In this document: in pieces, positions 39,501 through 54,500 of the stretch
Position numbering within the stretch: position 1 is the first letter of the stretch
Layout of the letters: each line of letters opens with the position of its first letter
From: Cheiracanthium punctorium
Taxonomy: Eukaryota; Arthropoda; Arachnida; Araneae; Cheiracanthiidae
DNA length: 64,000 bases
Direction: 5' to 3'
Assembly: GCA_038373885.1 (NCBI GenBank)
Contig: JAWZYV010015825.1
Span: 248,001 to 312,000 of the forward strand
Program-made: the position numbers and the translations under genes
The notes under the pieces: model-generated
The model's database searches: none
Seen by the model: the letters and a program-made list of their open reading frames with translations, nothing else
What the model was told of the DNA's origin: nothing

Positions 39501-42500
39501 TGTTGTGCATATATGTGGGCTGTTCCATAATAGGAAAGAGAACTTTGACAATAAGGTTTTCTGATTATAATTGAAGAAAGAATTACCTGAGATTTTGACC
39601 ACGTGTTAAAAATTTGGGCAACGTAATTGTACACTGATTCTGCTTCTTTGATATTGTGTTTCAACCAATGAGCTCTTTGTAAATCAACGTATTTTATGAG
39701 TAATGGATAAAATGCATACACATCTCGAACCAGCAAGCTAAATTCCTAAAAGAAAGAGAAAATTACTCCAGTTATCAAAAATGTATTTTAAAAATAGTTA
39801 CCCTTTCTCACTTTAAAAATTCTTAACTTACATCTTGCAGTTGCCCTTCTATATGTGACGTGTCTTCTACAGCTGACTTCAAGTAGCCTCTCATAGAATC
39901 TTCTTTGTGATAAACAGCCGCTGCCCGTTGACCAATTTTTTCTGCCAGTGGAAGTACCGGGTCGACTAAAAGATCTTCAGATGAATTGATAACTATCTGA
40001 CCAGCATGAGCTAAAATATTAATTCAGAAGTGAATAATTGTATTCTTTAATGAAGAACAATTATGAAGTAATAATGAAAATTGAATTCAAATATATGTAC
40101 CAGCAATATTAACCATCCAAGGCGCATTGTCCTCTCCAACTGTCTTTTTTATCAAATTCAAGATGTTCTTCAACAAGCTGTTAAGATGTTCGCTTGTAAC
40201 CATTGTGACATGATTCCTATTACAACAAAAATGTAGAAATTTTAATTGATTCTGTAAAATTTCAGAACGTTGAGCACTCAAATTCTATGCATATTCGTCC
40301 ATTACTTAAAAACGTAAAACGTTTTAAAAACTAATACACTGATGCCGATCTACTTACCCAGACTGTACATTGACATTGTCTGGTCCTTGACTCCACCAAA
40401 ATGGAAGATAACTGGAATACATTAGTAAAATTATTAAAGAAGCAAAAAAGAAAAAGAAAAATAGAAGCAATAGAGCACAAAGCATGATTAATGTGAATTC
40501 GAGTTATTCAATTTTAAAATCAAGGTTTTTTCTGGACACCCTGTATATGAAAAGGCGGCATTTAAGTCATGATTATGTACAAACATAATAGACCATAAAC
40601 CACCGTTAAGCATTACCTGCAAAGCAATGGTACTATCACATCAATGACTGCTGGAGTTTCTGAATACTTGGTATTTCCATTAACAAATTTATCCACCTGC
40701 GCCATCAAGTCATCAAGTGTTGGGAAATTAGCTTCCAGATCAGCCATAACAGCTGAAACGAGAAAAACAGAAATTGTTTAGAACGTGTTCATCTTTGATT
40801 AAAAAAGCATATTAACAAAATAGCACAGTTATTTCATTAAATGTTTTAGTAAATTTTACGTACAAAGTGTGTTTTTTCTCACTTCATGCCAATATGTTAA
40901 AAAATACCAACACTTTAAAACATTTACTAGCTATATTTATGACTCTACTTATATTATAACCCTTCAAAAAAATACAACAAAGAACTTTTATGCGAAAAAA
41001 AAAATGTTCATTAAAAATCTCAAAAGCTATTTAGTTGGAAATAGATAATGTGAGGAATGGGTAATTTATTTAATTGATACATTAATAATTAAGTGAACAT
41101 ATAATGTGCTACCTTAGCATATTTCTATGTATAAGATGTATAGAATAATAGATCACGCAAAATAGTTTTCACAATAATAAATATATTCCCCTTGATTTTA
41201 TACTTTTGATTATATCTCTACAAATCGTCTACCATATGCTGCTTTTGAACATCTTAGAAATAATTATCCTAAGAAATGCTTCTATTGATGTATAACCCTT
41301 TCATCATTCAATAGTCAATAATTTGAAGTGAAATAATGGTCATAAGTTTACGAGAAAAGCCAATTTGCATATTGGCCTGAAAGAAAACATCTGAGCGACT
41401 ACCGATAACTTTTTCTAGCAAAGACCTTATAAACTTTTGATTTAAATTGCCCAACCCCCGTAATTATTTTATTTGGCAATTTAGACATGACTGCTACCAT
41501 TATAATAAATTATTTTGAAGACATTTGCATACTGAAAATACATCTGTGTAAAATTATACTTTGCATATTTATACACACTTGGAATCCCAAATAGATTGAA
41601 ATTAATTAAATTTCATTGTTCTACCAGCAATTTCCCTCTTCCTCTTATAGAGATTATTGTGATGATAATATCACTAACATTTCGTCAAATTTGGCATTTT
41701 ATATAAAACTAAAAGAATAAAATAACAACAACAATAACAACAACAACAAAAAAATCCTTTTCTCTGTATGTGCCCCAAAACTGATTCAAGTCAAAAGATT
41801 TTAAACTTTTACAGGTGAAAGTATAATTTGTTATACCTTGAGCTTCAAGGGATGTTTCCTGCAAGCGTCCATGGATTGAATATTGATTATGTTTATTCAA
41901 CATAGGTTCTAGGAAAGCAACAGGAAATGTCCCTGCAAATGCCCCTAAACAGTTGCCAACAGCTGGTCGATGCCTGTAATAAAATAAAAAAAAAACTTTG
42001 TATCAGCATTTTCAATAAAATAATAACATTTTTTGTTCTTGTCCGATTCTTTTTTTTATTATTTTAGGTAGTAAAACCGCAGTTTGACTCATCCCTTAGG
42101 TCCCTGGCTTAAAACAAATCGCCAAATTGAAGCAGTTTTGTGACCTATACTTGTTTAATGTAATTGTTACTGCGCATACAGATCATTATCGCTTATAGTA
42201 AGTATATGTCTCTGAGGTAAAGCCGTTCTAAGCAAATATATTCAGTGTCACCAGTGACCCATGATAGTTTTTACAGAGAGTTAAAAATCTTATTTCCTTT
42301 AAGCTTGTGAAACATTTTAATTAAAGAAAAATATATTAAAGTATTGGAAAAAGAATAGAAACTGTGTCACAACAAGCAAGAAATTAGGTAGCTGATAAAT
42401 TAAAATGTGAAAATGCACGAAACACTTAAAAAAGGTATGTTAATTAAAGAAAGTGGGACTTGTTTTCATATTTTACTCGGTCTTTTGTGTTAAAAATGTA

Positions 42501-45500
42501 TGGGCTGTGCAAAATTCTTTACATACCAAAGCAAACTTGAAACCAGAAAGTAAAAGTTTATAGCTACACATAATTTTTGTTTCATGAAGCTATTAAGTTT
42601 TTGTCGTATTGCTAGGTATTTGTTTATTATTACAATTGAAACTTTCTTTTTAGATTTAATCTAAGATACATGTAAAAATCTCTGCACAACCTTCTGTAGT
42701 ATTTTAGGAAATGCAAGAAAAGAAAAATCAAGCAAAATTGCAATATAAAAAAGGAAAAGGAATAAAAAATCAATTAAATTACTTTTCCTTAAATGTCTCT
42801 CTTAACATGTTAGCGTATACAATAGCTATAGCCGTCCAAGTTTTGGCGATAGCTAAGTTGAATGTAGCCGACACTATGCTTATTGTTTTAGTTTGTTTTG
42901 AAGACAGTAAAGAAATTATGATACTAAAAATTACAGTTACAGCCATTGAAATTTCTTCTGGAAAATTTATTTCTAATGGTAATAATAATAAAAGGTAAAT
43001 GTAAGTCAGTTATGGGCACAAAACACTTAAAATTTATTTTCTAAAATATGCTGTTAGTTGAATACTAAAATGCACAACAATTCTAAATTGTCTTAAAGTG
43101 ATTATTAAAATAAATGTTGTAAAAGTACCGTTTGTACCCTTAAATAGCTTTGTTTACCCATAAATATAAAAATAAAATGTTCAGTAAGATTTTCAGTTGT
43201 ATTAGGAAGAGAAAATATTTTTTTATAAGTGACAAAAATAATACAGTACGTACTGAAAAACTATTTAATTTCAATAGTAAGACACGACTATTTACAAATG
43301 TAATTTAGACATAATAAGGTTTTTTACTGAAACACATATACAATTAGTATGATATAGATAACCAGAGATGCCAAGTCTCCCGCTTTTTTCGGGAGATTTC
43401 CCACCACTAATTTTTACTTACAAACTTATGGTTAAAATAAGTCCTAATATTTAATGCAAAATAAAACTGTCTAAAAATTGTGGTGGGAAATCTCCCGAAA
43501 AAAGCGGGAGACTTGGCATCTCTGGATAACTAAGCAGTATTATGGGTGAATGTAATACAGTTCAAGAATTTACGTCATAAAAATTGGTGCTTCAATACCA
43601 AACAAATGTCTAGTTTCTAGTGATTAGTTCTAAATTAGTAATTTACTTTAATCAAAAAAATATGAAAAACTCTGTTTCACATGCCACTGAATTTAATCAA
43701 ACTGAAAAAAAAATGTTACACACACTTCATGCTTTTTAAATGTTGTAACTGTAGTGTTAGATGTTATGTATGTTAGCAGAAATAAATAAAACGAACAAAC
43801 TCAACCATAATGGAATTGTACCTGTTCATTTCTGTTTTGATGAATTTCCTAGAACATAAATAAACAATTTAGAAATAATAATAAAATTTACATTAAAGAA
43901 CAAAAGATACCATATGTATGTAAACAAATGTTTCAACCTGTAACACAATTGTTACTTCGAATTAATTAAAGTTTGAATGGATATATTTACAGATCATGTG
44001 CCTAAAAATCACCCGACTGGAAAAAAGTAAGTCTACTTTTAAAGGTAAAATGTATTCATTTGTCGTGTTTAAAGTTTATATTGCTCGTTTTTAAAGTGTT
44101 TTTAGCAGAAGAGAAAATGACTAAGACTTAAGTCAAGGTATATAATTGCGTAAATGGTAGACATTAAACCATATATTTAAAAAAAAAAAATCAGTGAAAG
44201 CCAGAATAACGAGTTTCTGTACTTTACAAGGTTCAAATTTTTACAAAATTATACAACTATAAGGGGGGATAAGATACTACTGTGTACCTGGCTTCTAATA
44301 ACACACAATCTCGTTAGTAGAGTTTTGTGTCAATTAGTTACGTACTTTTTAATTCTGGAGAAAAAGTTAAAAACTTACATTTTTCTTCTACTAGCGGGTA
44401 ATGATAAATGAAGTGATCTATTTCATGCTGGCAGATCAAAATATATGTGTAGCATATTTATTTAAAACTAAGACAGAGGTATATTTCTATGCCACAAAAT
44501 AGTAAAATCAGGAATTTCAAAACTTTTTACATAAAATATTAAATTAATTTTACTAATCTAATTATATATTTATTTTAATAATTTTATACTGTACATGCTT
44601 ACCGTTTCTACACAGTTATAATCGCGTATTATTTCAATAAGTGCCTCTTTAAAATATTCATTTTCAATAAAATAAATCTCACCTGCTATCGCATAACTCG
44701 GCTTTTGTTCCAAGGATAAATAAACTATTCATGATTTTATAGCAAGCCACTTGGACTTCATTTACTAAATTAAGAAAGAAAAAAAATATTATTTTATAAC
44801 AACATAATATAAAATAAAATTATTTACTTCTCGTAATACTTAAAGCAAATGTGTATTAATGCAACTTAAGTAAAATACATGGCCTTATAATTAAATTGGC
44901 ATTGATTAGAGGCTTTGCATTATGAAGATAAAACAAATGAAGCTACACTTGGAATGCCTAATATGTAGCTCGTTAGAAAACCTCTATAAAATTCGAAAAT
45001 ATCAGCATAAGAAAACATACTGCTGTCAGTCATAGGTACAACTATCATTGAAGGAATATTATGTTATGAATGCTTAGAAAGTATCTGCTCGGTGTCAAAT
45101 TTTGCAATAAAAAGGCTTAATGTAAGCACAAACTGATTGAAACTGAACAACTGAACAACTGAACTGCACAACTGCACAACTGAAACAAAAACTTACACAG
45201 CGCAAATAAATATATATTTTATATTGACGATATTCTTTTTTACAATTATATTTCCCCCCCCCCTTTTTTCCCCCGCAAAAAAAGCAGATTTTTTTTTTTT
45301 AATTGCAGGCTAAGTTGGTTATCTTTGTCAATTCTTGGACCAAATACCATTGCTTCCACTTCCATCCAACAGGCTTTAAAATGGATAAAAATATTATTTT
45401 AAACTATTAATCGTAATTATTTTTATATACTTTTACTCTTTAGAACACAAAATATAAAATTTAATTGCTCTGGCTAGGCATTAAAAAAATTCTTCATTAC

Positions 45501-48500
45501 CTTAAAACTTAATTTTATTTCTTTGTGTTTACAATCTTTACGAAATAAGGTCTTCGAAAAACTACTATTTCTGTTTCTTTCGCACCCCCTTCCCCTGAGT
45601 CTATGAGAATTCAAAGAATCGGGAATGTAATTTTTGTGTGCTTTGGCTTTGTCGTTAGTGATTGTTCGTATTAGTTGAAAAATAGCTGTCTGTTTTTTTT
45701 ATACAGTCTACGATCGCTTATACGAACCCGTTGGAGCACCTCAAATAGTTTGTAAAATCCAAAGTTCGTAAAATCGTCTATGAGAGTGCATTCAGGACCC
45801 CTTGTGCAGTTCGTGAAATCGCAAGTTTTATTATAAAAGAAGTTCGTAAAAACCACTGTAGTTATGTAATTTCCCACACTGGCTTTCTATTCTATTTTTA
45901 ATTTATGATGAGCTATAAAATAAAAATTTTGTTTAAAATTCTGGTGTCACCACCTTACTTCTCCATTAAAGAAATTAGTGTTTGCAATAAAAAAAGCATG
46001 CTAAGTAGTCAAAATACATATAAACGTCTTGGAAACATTATCTATCACTTTTTAGGAGTAAAAGATTGCTCATTTCCATTTGAGAATTCATGGAATTTTT
46101 TTCGAAAGCTGCTGATCAAGGAAAAAAAAATCACCTGTAACTGTCAACAAGGTTATTCCTGAATTCGATACACGAGCAATTCAAAGAGCTGCCATACATA
46201 TCCCAGCACAGAATTTTGTAAGATGCTGTTGAATAGCTTATAAAATATAAATTAATTGATGAATTCTAGACCAACCTGGCTAATAGTGTCAAGTGTTAAA
46301 CTGCTTTTGAATCCAGTAGCAGTAAATCCTAGTAGCAGCAATGTTTTACCACTAACGTTCATCTACCAACATCCATTCAAGAAATATTCAAACGCATGAC
46401 AAATTTACAGTAATAGTTTCACAAATAAGAGCCTAGTCTGTAAAGAATTAAATTATTCAGCACATACATATACAATATATGTATACGCACAGGGTGTTTC
46501 ACTACCAGATCGACAAACTTGCAGGTAGTGGGCACCAGGCGCGTAGCCAGGAAAAATTTTCGGGGGGGATATGAACTTATATGTGTATAAATAGACGGAA
46601 TTTCATCACTAATCCAAACATTTCGGGGGGGGATATATCCCGATATCCCCCCCCTGCCTACGCCCCTGGTGGGCACAGAGACGGCTCGGAATCACATAGC
46701 AATCCGCGGTCGAAAATGCCGTAGCTGCGAGTTATGGTGCAAAGAAGCTGAGAAAAAGAAGAAAAACAGCAACACGAATTCCATGCTGCGCTGCTGTGAA
46801 GCCGCCCTGACGACTTCTGGACGTAATTTCAAACACCTTCTACAGTACAACCTTTTGATAAATTTTCAGTCCAACATGTTGCTGTTTCTGTTCTTTTTCT
46901 CTGCTTCTTTCCACCATAGCTCGCATCTACGGCATTTTTGACCCTGGAATGCTATGTGACTCCGAGTCGCCTCTACAACCCCAATACTCAATGCAACTTT
47001 ATCGGTCCGGTAGTGATACAACCTGTATATATGAAAAGTTGCCTCAAATATTTCTATTACGTTCTTGTTTATGGAAAAGCATAAAGAATCACGTGCAAAA
47101 CCAAAATGAGGAAAATTGTGTTACACTTGAATAATTTTGAGAGAGGAGCTACATATCAGGCTGAGATTTTTCACAAACGCCCAGATCCACAAATTTTTGT
47201 CAGACAAACGTTGAGTACAGTGTGAGTTAACGTATCATCAAGCTTAGGTCCATAGTGTTTGCTTCAGTCCTGAATTTTTGGTTCCGTGAGAGAGTTATGC
47301 CCTAGTCCATAATCTTGGGATTAATTAAATTTTACAATGATATTAATAGGTTTAAATATACAAGGAACTTACATAAAAGATCACTGCCAAATTCATTAGC
47401 TCCTAGGTGATCATATAAAGCTGTTAAAACTGGTAATAAAACAAGCTGAACATAGTTCAAAGAGGAAGATGTCTTCATTGTGGTGCCTCTCAGCTGGCTG
47501 TATTTTCCAAGCGATAAGTTTGAAACTAATTGAGCAAGATCATCAGCTGCTTGGTTGAAGAACGTTAGTATTGAAGTCTTCACAAAATCTGGGCAATTTT
47601 TAGCAATAGTTCTAGAAGACAGATTTATGTTATATGAAAATATTAGGTAAAAGATAAAAACAAACTTCATTCAATTATATTGTGTAAGAAAATATGCATT
47701 TATCTTAACTAGATAGTTGCTTAATAAAGTTTTGTCGTCTTGAAAATATATAGCTTTTAATTACGTGTAACTTATACAAGATATTTTAAAGGCAAAAGTA
47801 GTTGGTAAGGTAAAATGTTACCTCATTTCGGATATTGTTGGAGTATCAAGGAAAAAATGCTTTTAATCAAAACATTCCAAAATTGTTTTCCTTAAGTACC
47901 ACAATTAGGTGTTGCAATAAAATTGCTAGTTGATGCAAAAATTTTTGAATAAAATATTCAAGCAAAACATATACATTCAGTTTTATACTTCAGTCTTATG
48001 CTCACTCTGTTGAGTTGAGGTTTTCTATAGGATAAGATAAAAACTAAAATTCAGCTGTTTTTGATTCAAATAAAATCTTACGAAAACATAAAGAAATAAC
48101 GTTTATGATATGAACTAATTAGTTTTACAATTTTTAAAGAAATTTCATAGTCTCATTTTCAATTTCAGATGCTTTTTTACAAAAAAACCCTAGCAATGAA
48201 ACTTTCAATCGGTAGAAATTATAAGAAAGCAAACGGTAAAGTATGTCTTAGCGTCGGTCCGAGCGAATTCGAAGCCCTATGCGAAGGAAATTAACGGCGA
48301 TCGTTTAAAAGAAAATTTTCATAACTAAGTAAGACACAGAGGTAATAAAAACTATTTATTAGACTACTTGATTGTCTTGTGTTGTCTATAACTCCCTTGG
48401 TTGTGCCACTACCCCGCGGTGGATAACCAGTGAAAGGTCGTGCCATCCGGCCAAGGTGCCAAAGGGCAATGCTACGACCATGCATAATATGCCCCATATG

Positions 48501-51500
48501 CATATCTTGTTGCAGTGACGTAAGCATTATTGGCTCCCGGGCGGTACGCCTCAGTTAAGACGATGTCTGTGTCATAATTGCACTATACTTAGTTATAGGT
48601 TATTTAGTAAAGTACACAAGAAGCGGACTTTGTGGCTTCAAGTTATGCCTCTTTGCATACTTTTTATTTAAATTCACTCTCTAAAAAAGATAACTGTATG
48701 ATTTTCAAAATGTTCCTTGGATTTCGATAATTACTTTAACTATTAGTTTTATATTTAATGTTTCAAAATTTTATCAAACATTAACATATTTGAAAGAAAA
48801 ATGTAAAACAAATTTACTTACGTTTTGAATGCAATTTTCGTGCTTCACGTTTGCTTTTTATGCTATTAAATATATGAAAGTTTTCACAGAATTTACGGAA
48901 ATTGTTTTTTTAAGAAGTAAAACTTTAAAATTGTAATAATAGGAACTTTGCTATTGGCTTTATAATTAAGGTAATTCGGGGGAAGTTGCCAGTTGGGGGA
49001 AGACGAAACTTAGGGAATAAAATTTTTATGCGTCGATAGATGACAATACTGAGCCAATTGTGTGAAGAGTCTGGTCCGACATTGTTTGCGGCTTGTGAAT
49101 TTATATGAATTAATCGTCTTTAATCGGCTTTATTTTTGGATCTTGTAAGATTAAACGTGGTGAATATCACTTTTATAATATTCCGTTCTTCATATTTAAA
49201 GTTCATAAGCGTACTTGTTATTTTAAATAAGATATTAGCAATATAAGTGAGTTGTTCATTATGTTACACATACGATGCATATAGAAGCAGGCATAACACT
49301 GCAGCAATAAGGAAATAAGCGTATGTGGCATCTTACCCGTATACTTGGAGGAAGACGCCACATGGTTCAGAAATAAATGAAATGGACTTTAAAATTTGCT
49401 TTTTTAAATTTTATAACGCTTTATATGATCGTATAAATTATAAATGCAATTCATAATTATCATTATAATTAATTATAAATTTTAATAAATAAAGTTCATA
49501 TTGTATTACCACACAGAAAAGGCCTCGAAACTGCAAAAGAAAAACTGATCGCGCTTCTTGGTTGAAATGTTGTGTAGGATATCACTCGAGCCTGTGCTGT
49601 TACTATTTTTAGCAAACTGATTATGAAAGAATTTCATTTGTTTTGTTTTTCTATAGTTATTGCTAATTCACATTTATGTTGATGTTGTGGGATTAAGGCC
49701 AATTATCTACATAAAGGATCTAGGCCTATGGGTGGGGGTGCCCTCCCTGGAGGGTCTTTCTAAGGAGTCCTAATCTATATTTACGCTAAGTTTTGGAGGA
49801 AACCACGGAAAACTCCGAAGGGTTAGGTCAGCGGACGCGACCAGGGTTTGGAACAGGCACCTTCCGTCTCCCAGTTCAAAGCGCTATGCACTAGGCCACT
49901 GGTCGGGCTAATCCACATTGAATTTTGCAATGCGTGTCTTATTTTCTTATTTACTGTGGTGTTGTTGCATCTTACCATAACTGCTGGCATCTTTCCCACA
50001 TTATGGGGGAAGATGCCACAATTAAACGACTTTCTTTAACATTAAATTTCTTATTTATTTTGATGCTAAGAAGAGAATTAACTTGCATATATGACCAATT
50101 AAATATTGAAAAATAGAGTGTATTTTTTTCATGATCTTGTTACTTCGATTTCTAATGTATTTAATCGAAAATTCCTTAAGTGTGGCGTCTTCTCCCGGTT
50201 TACCTTATAGAAAACACTACAAATAAACAACTTTCATAAAGATAATCATAAAAAAAGATAAGGTATGCAAGAAATATATTATTATGCAATTTTTATATTA
50301 ATAATATAAAAATTTATTTTAAGGATCATTTGAAAGTTTAAATGATTTAGGTATGGTTCTGATGCAATTATAATAAAGAAATAGATCTTACTTTGCATCT
50401 GTAGCTCTAATCAAAACTTGCAGACATTTTACAGCAATTCTTGAATCAAAGCCAAATACTGTCATCTTTGACCGTAGGATTCCCGCCAATTTACAGAAAA
50501 GGCTGTAAAGTACATAACAAAATTAGTTTTAAATAGAAAGACCAAACTATCTTGGTGTTTTTGTTATAAACCACCATGTTGTTTAATTTGATTCTACCCA
50601 TTAGCATAACTTTTGCTTTTAAAATCTAATAAGTGAGTTAAAACATTTCTCTGCTAATAATATTCAGATTCTTATAGACTAAGAAAAAAAAAGACTACCA
50701 GATTTTTAGTTTTATTTAACTCTCACTTAAAAGTATACTACAGCGCTTGGAAAAAAAGATCAAAATAGTTTAAGTTAAGCAACAAGGCAATAAGTAATCA
50801 GTTTCAAATAAAGCAATAAACTTTTATCAATACTATTTACGGTGAATAGGTAGATGTATAACTGCACGCTTTCAATTACAATTTCCGATGAACTGTAATT
50901 GAAAGCGTACAATTACGTTTTCATAGCTGATTATAGATTATATAAACATACTAACATTCTTTATAGGAAAATAAATTTGCAATAAAACATTTAAAAATAT
51001 TCCTTAAATTTTAAAAATAAATTTTTTGCTCAGTAAAATAATTCAAAAAATATGACAAATCAAAATACTTGGAAAAAAAAATGGTATTGAAATAAATTGC
51101 TAAATATATATTTACCTGGCAACCATTTCTTTTTCCTTAACTGTTGAAACACCTACATTTGTTGCTGTAGCAGTACTTGTTGCAGCTGTCAAGAAAAATG
51201 TCTTTTGGGATGAAAAATAACGCTCCATAAGTGGTAAAACAACCTATAAAAATTTGCAGAATGTGTTTAAAAGGAATAAAGATAAAATTTTAATATAGAA
51301 CAAAACCTTGTCATTTTCTTAATAAAAATAAGAACATTCAAAATAAAATGGAGAAATTACTCATCATCAGTGTGAGAAACTCTTATACATTAACAAATTG
51401 TAAATGCATGATTGGCACCTGTAGCATTTTTCTATGCTGCGCAGAAATTGTTAAAAAGTTTTGAAGCATTTTCTAACTGATGACCAGCTTTTGACAGATG

Positions 51501-54500
51501 TAGAAGTGCAAAAATTAATCTTATGAACACCCAATATGTGTTATGTGCCATAAAATTTAAGATAATATGGAGACCAATTTATGTAGAAATTACTCTCACC
51601 TTAGTTAGTTTTTACGATCGCTCAAAGCAACAGTATAATGTTGTATAGCGTTGATATTTAACAAATTATAAGTTCTCTTCTTTCTAAAAATGAACATTTT
51701 GCGAATTTTTATGTGAAAATTGCAGTTTTGTGGACCATGGCTCGCTTACTCTTATAGTATATTTGTGTCAACATGTTGAAAGACTACTAAGCATCCAAAA
51801 TTACCGTTGATGCTAAATCTAATTTCCCCACAAAAGAGCGCACTACTTTTCATTCCATACTTAGGTGTCTACTAGTACTGTAATAATGTTCTATGCTCTT
51901 GATCATGATCTATTATTTTTACGTTATGCCTGCCAATAGCTCTTTTTTCCCGTAAGACAAAATCAAAATTTTGTGTTACCATACATTTGCAAACTACGAA
52001 GTATGTCTGAAAAGTAACGAAATATAAGTTTAAAAAAGATTTATTTACATTATGTGGACAAAGAGGTAATACTCTTCAAAATACTGTGTGTGTGAGTACT
52101 GAGTATCTATGCATTTTCCAATAATGTAAAAACCGCGTTCTTTGAGTACTTTCTAGATCCCAGGAAGCGAAAAACAGTCCGATGGAGCAAGATTGGGGAT
52201 GTAGAGTGTATGTGGCAGGGTTGCCACGCTATGCTTCGGATTGAACTGACAGACAGATGGAAACAATTTGAGGCGCAACCTACTTTAGGCCTTTCGCAAG
52301 TTCATTTATCCTTTAATGATGCGATGCTGTACGGTTTTTGGAGTGTTTGGAATATTAGCTAACAGCCGAACATTCATTCGTCGATCACAATTCAACAACT
52401 CACGTGTACACGAGTCATTAGTTTGATTTGTGGATGGCTACCCAGAGTGGTGATCATCGTCCACTCTTTTCTGGCCCCCCTTAAATTTTTTTTCATCCTC
52501 TTCGCAACTTCCACAAAGGAAAGAGCAGATTTTCTGTAAACTTGTTTGAGCAGCTCATGAGTTTCTTCATCCTTTTTGAGCAGAACTTGATCGTCCAACG
52601 TTGTTCGAAAGTGTCTGAAATGACGTGGTCTCGAAACAGGGAACATCAAATCAGCCACCTTACGACACCTATTCTCGGATTCGACTGACCTAGGTTGCAC
52701 TGCAAAGTTGAGGCTTCCGCCTTCCCTTACTGTTAGGTGAACCTGTACCAGTTACCTCATTACCATACCTTCCCGACCAGCCGTCATATTTTAACCACAT
52801 ATACCCACACACCAGAAATCTATTGGTCATCTATAAGGAATCAGAGTTGGATAATGGGTATATCTATTAGAAGTCCAAGATCCTCCGGATAACATAAAAT
52901 GGACCTCTAAAAGAGATTTGAGGTGTGATCTCTCTAAGGAGTATACAACATCTATAATATCCAGGATGTCAGTAATAGATCTATATCCAAGTAGCATCGA
53001 TATTAATTGGGCGTCCAAAATATCCAAGATTTCTCAAACAGCCCATGAATGGATATCAGTATCATATCCAGAATATCCGAGCAATCTGCAATAGCCCTGT
53101 TTTGGGATGTGGAAAAAGTGTATTGTGTCGTCATACTACGCCATCTCTTAACCGCTGAGTTTTCTTCCTCCATTCTGTGAATCTGCATCTGCATCCTCCA
53201 TTCTGTTTGCTGCCATCTATGAGAACTTCAAGTTACTCTTTAAACTGAGACCTAGTTTCCGCGGCTGGCATCGAACCATAGATCCAAGGCATGGTAGGCG
53301 AACGTTCTAACCACCCGACATATTCGACTCGGATTGAAATGACTACATTACAGTTTGAAGTGATTGTTGTTTCAATTTCGGAATGAAAACTTTTATGTAT
53401 CTAAATAAATAAAATTAGAATTTACCTGTACACTACTCGGTATTACAAAATTTTGCGATTTTTGTACGTTTTAAGCATTTGGGATCCCAGTACAACCGTA
53501 AAAAAGTTTGTCTGTCTGTCGTTCTGTCACTAACGCTTTCTTTATTTGCACATCACGTAAAATTGACTGAAGGGAATGAAATAAAATTTGGTGACATGAT
53601 AGGTGGTCACTCAACTTAAACTATAGGCGTCGAATTTTTAAAAAAATCATTAGATTTTGAGATTTTCCGAAAATTATTTCAAAGTGCAAATTTTCGTTCT
53701 CGCATCACGTAATAATGAAATGAAATTTGAAGACATGATAGATGATCACTTAACTTAAGCTATAGGCGTCGGATTAAAAAAAAATTCTTGGTAGATTATG
53801 CGATTTTTCTGAAAATCCTTTCAAACTGCGTAAAATTTTGTTTCAGTATGCGTAAAAACTGCATATATTTGCACAACAAGTGTATACTTTCAAGATATTA
53901 AAAAATATCTGCTTTTTATGTACAAATTGCGTACAATCTATAAGTTTTTGCAAAAAAGTGCAGGCTTTTTCTAGCTGTGTGTGGGGGTAGGTGCTATAAT
54001 TTTCGATTATTTATTTAAAAAACTGTTCTTAATTTGTATAGCTACACAGTTATTGTGCAATACAGCTAATTTGATGATGTGGAGAGTTTTAATAATTATA
54101 TACTGTATATTATTTGAATTATGAGTGTTATACTACAGTGCATTTGAATTTGAATCATAAATCCATAATTCAATACGAATACATAGCATTGCTGTTTATT
54201 ACAACGTCAGTACACAATTATTGATGATTAATAAATTCACGTACATAATTATTAATTAAATCGAACACAAAATCCAACACGTGGAGAAAAATGTGTATCG
54301 CTGATGTATACCGTACGCATATACCAGCTGTGTCACGTTGCTGCCTTGCGCGTACTCCCTCTCTCAGTGTTAGTCTTCTAAGTATTAGTTTTGCAAGCTA
54401 CTTGAGTAAGATCACTGAAAGGTTTATTCTAAATCAATTAAATTATCATTTGCAGTTGTACGACATTATTATCCCCGCACAGTTTTGTTTCCGCCCCTAA

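Noticed and set aside
42711..42998. 95-codon plus-strand open frame in an intron
   Set aside because: Lysine/asparagine- and isoleucine-rich text as expected from AT-rich DNA; no domain, no splice or promoter support.
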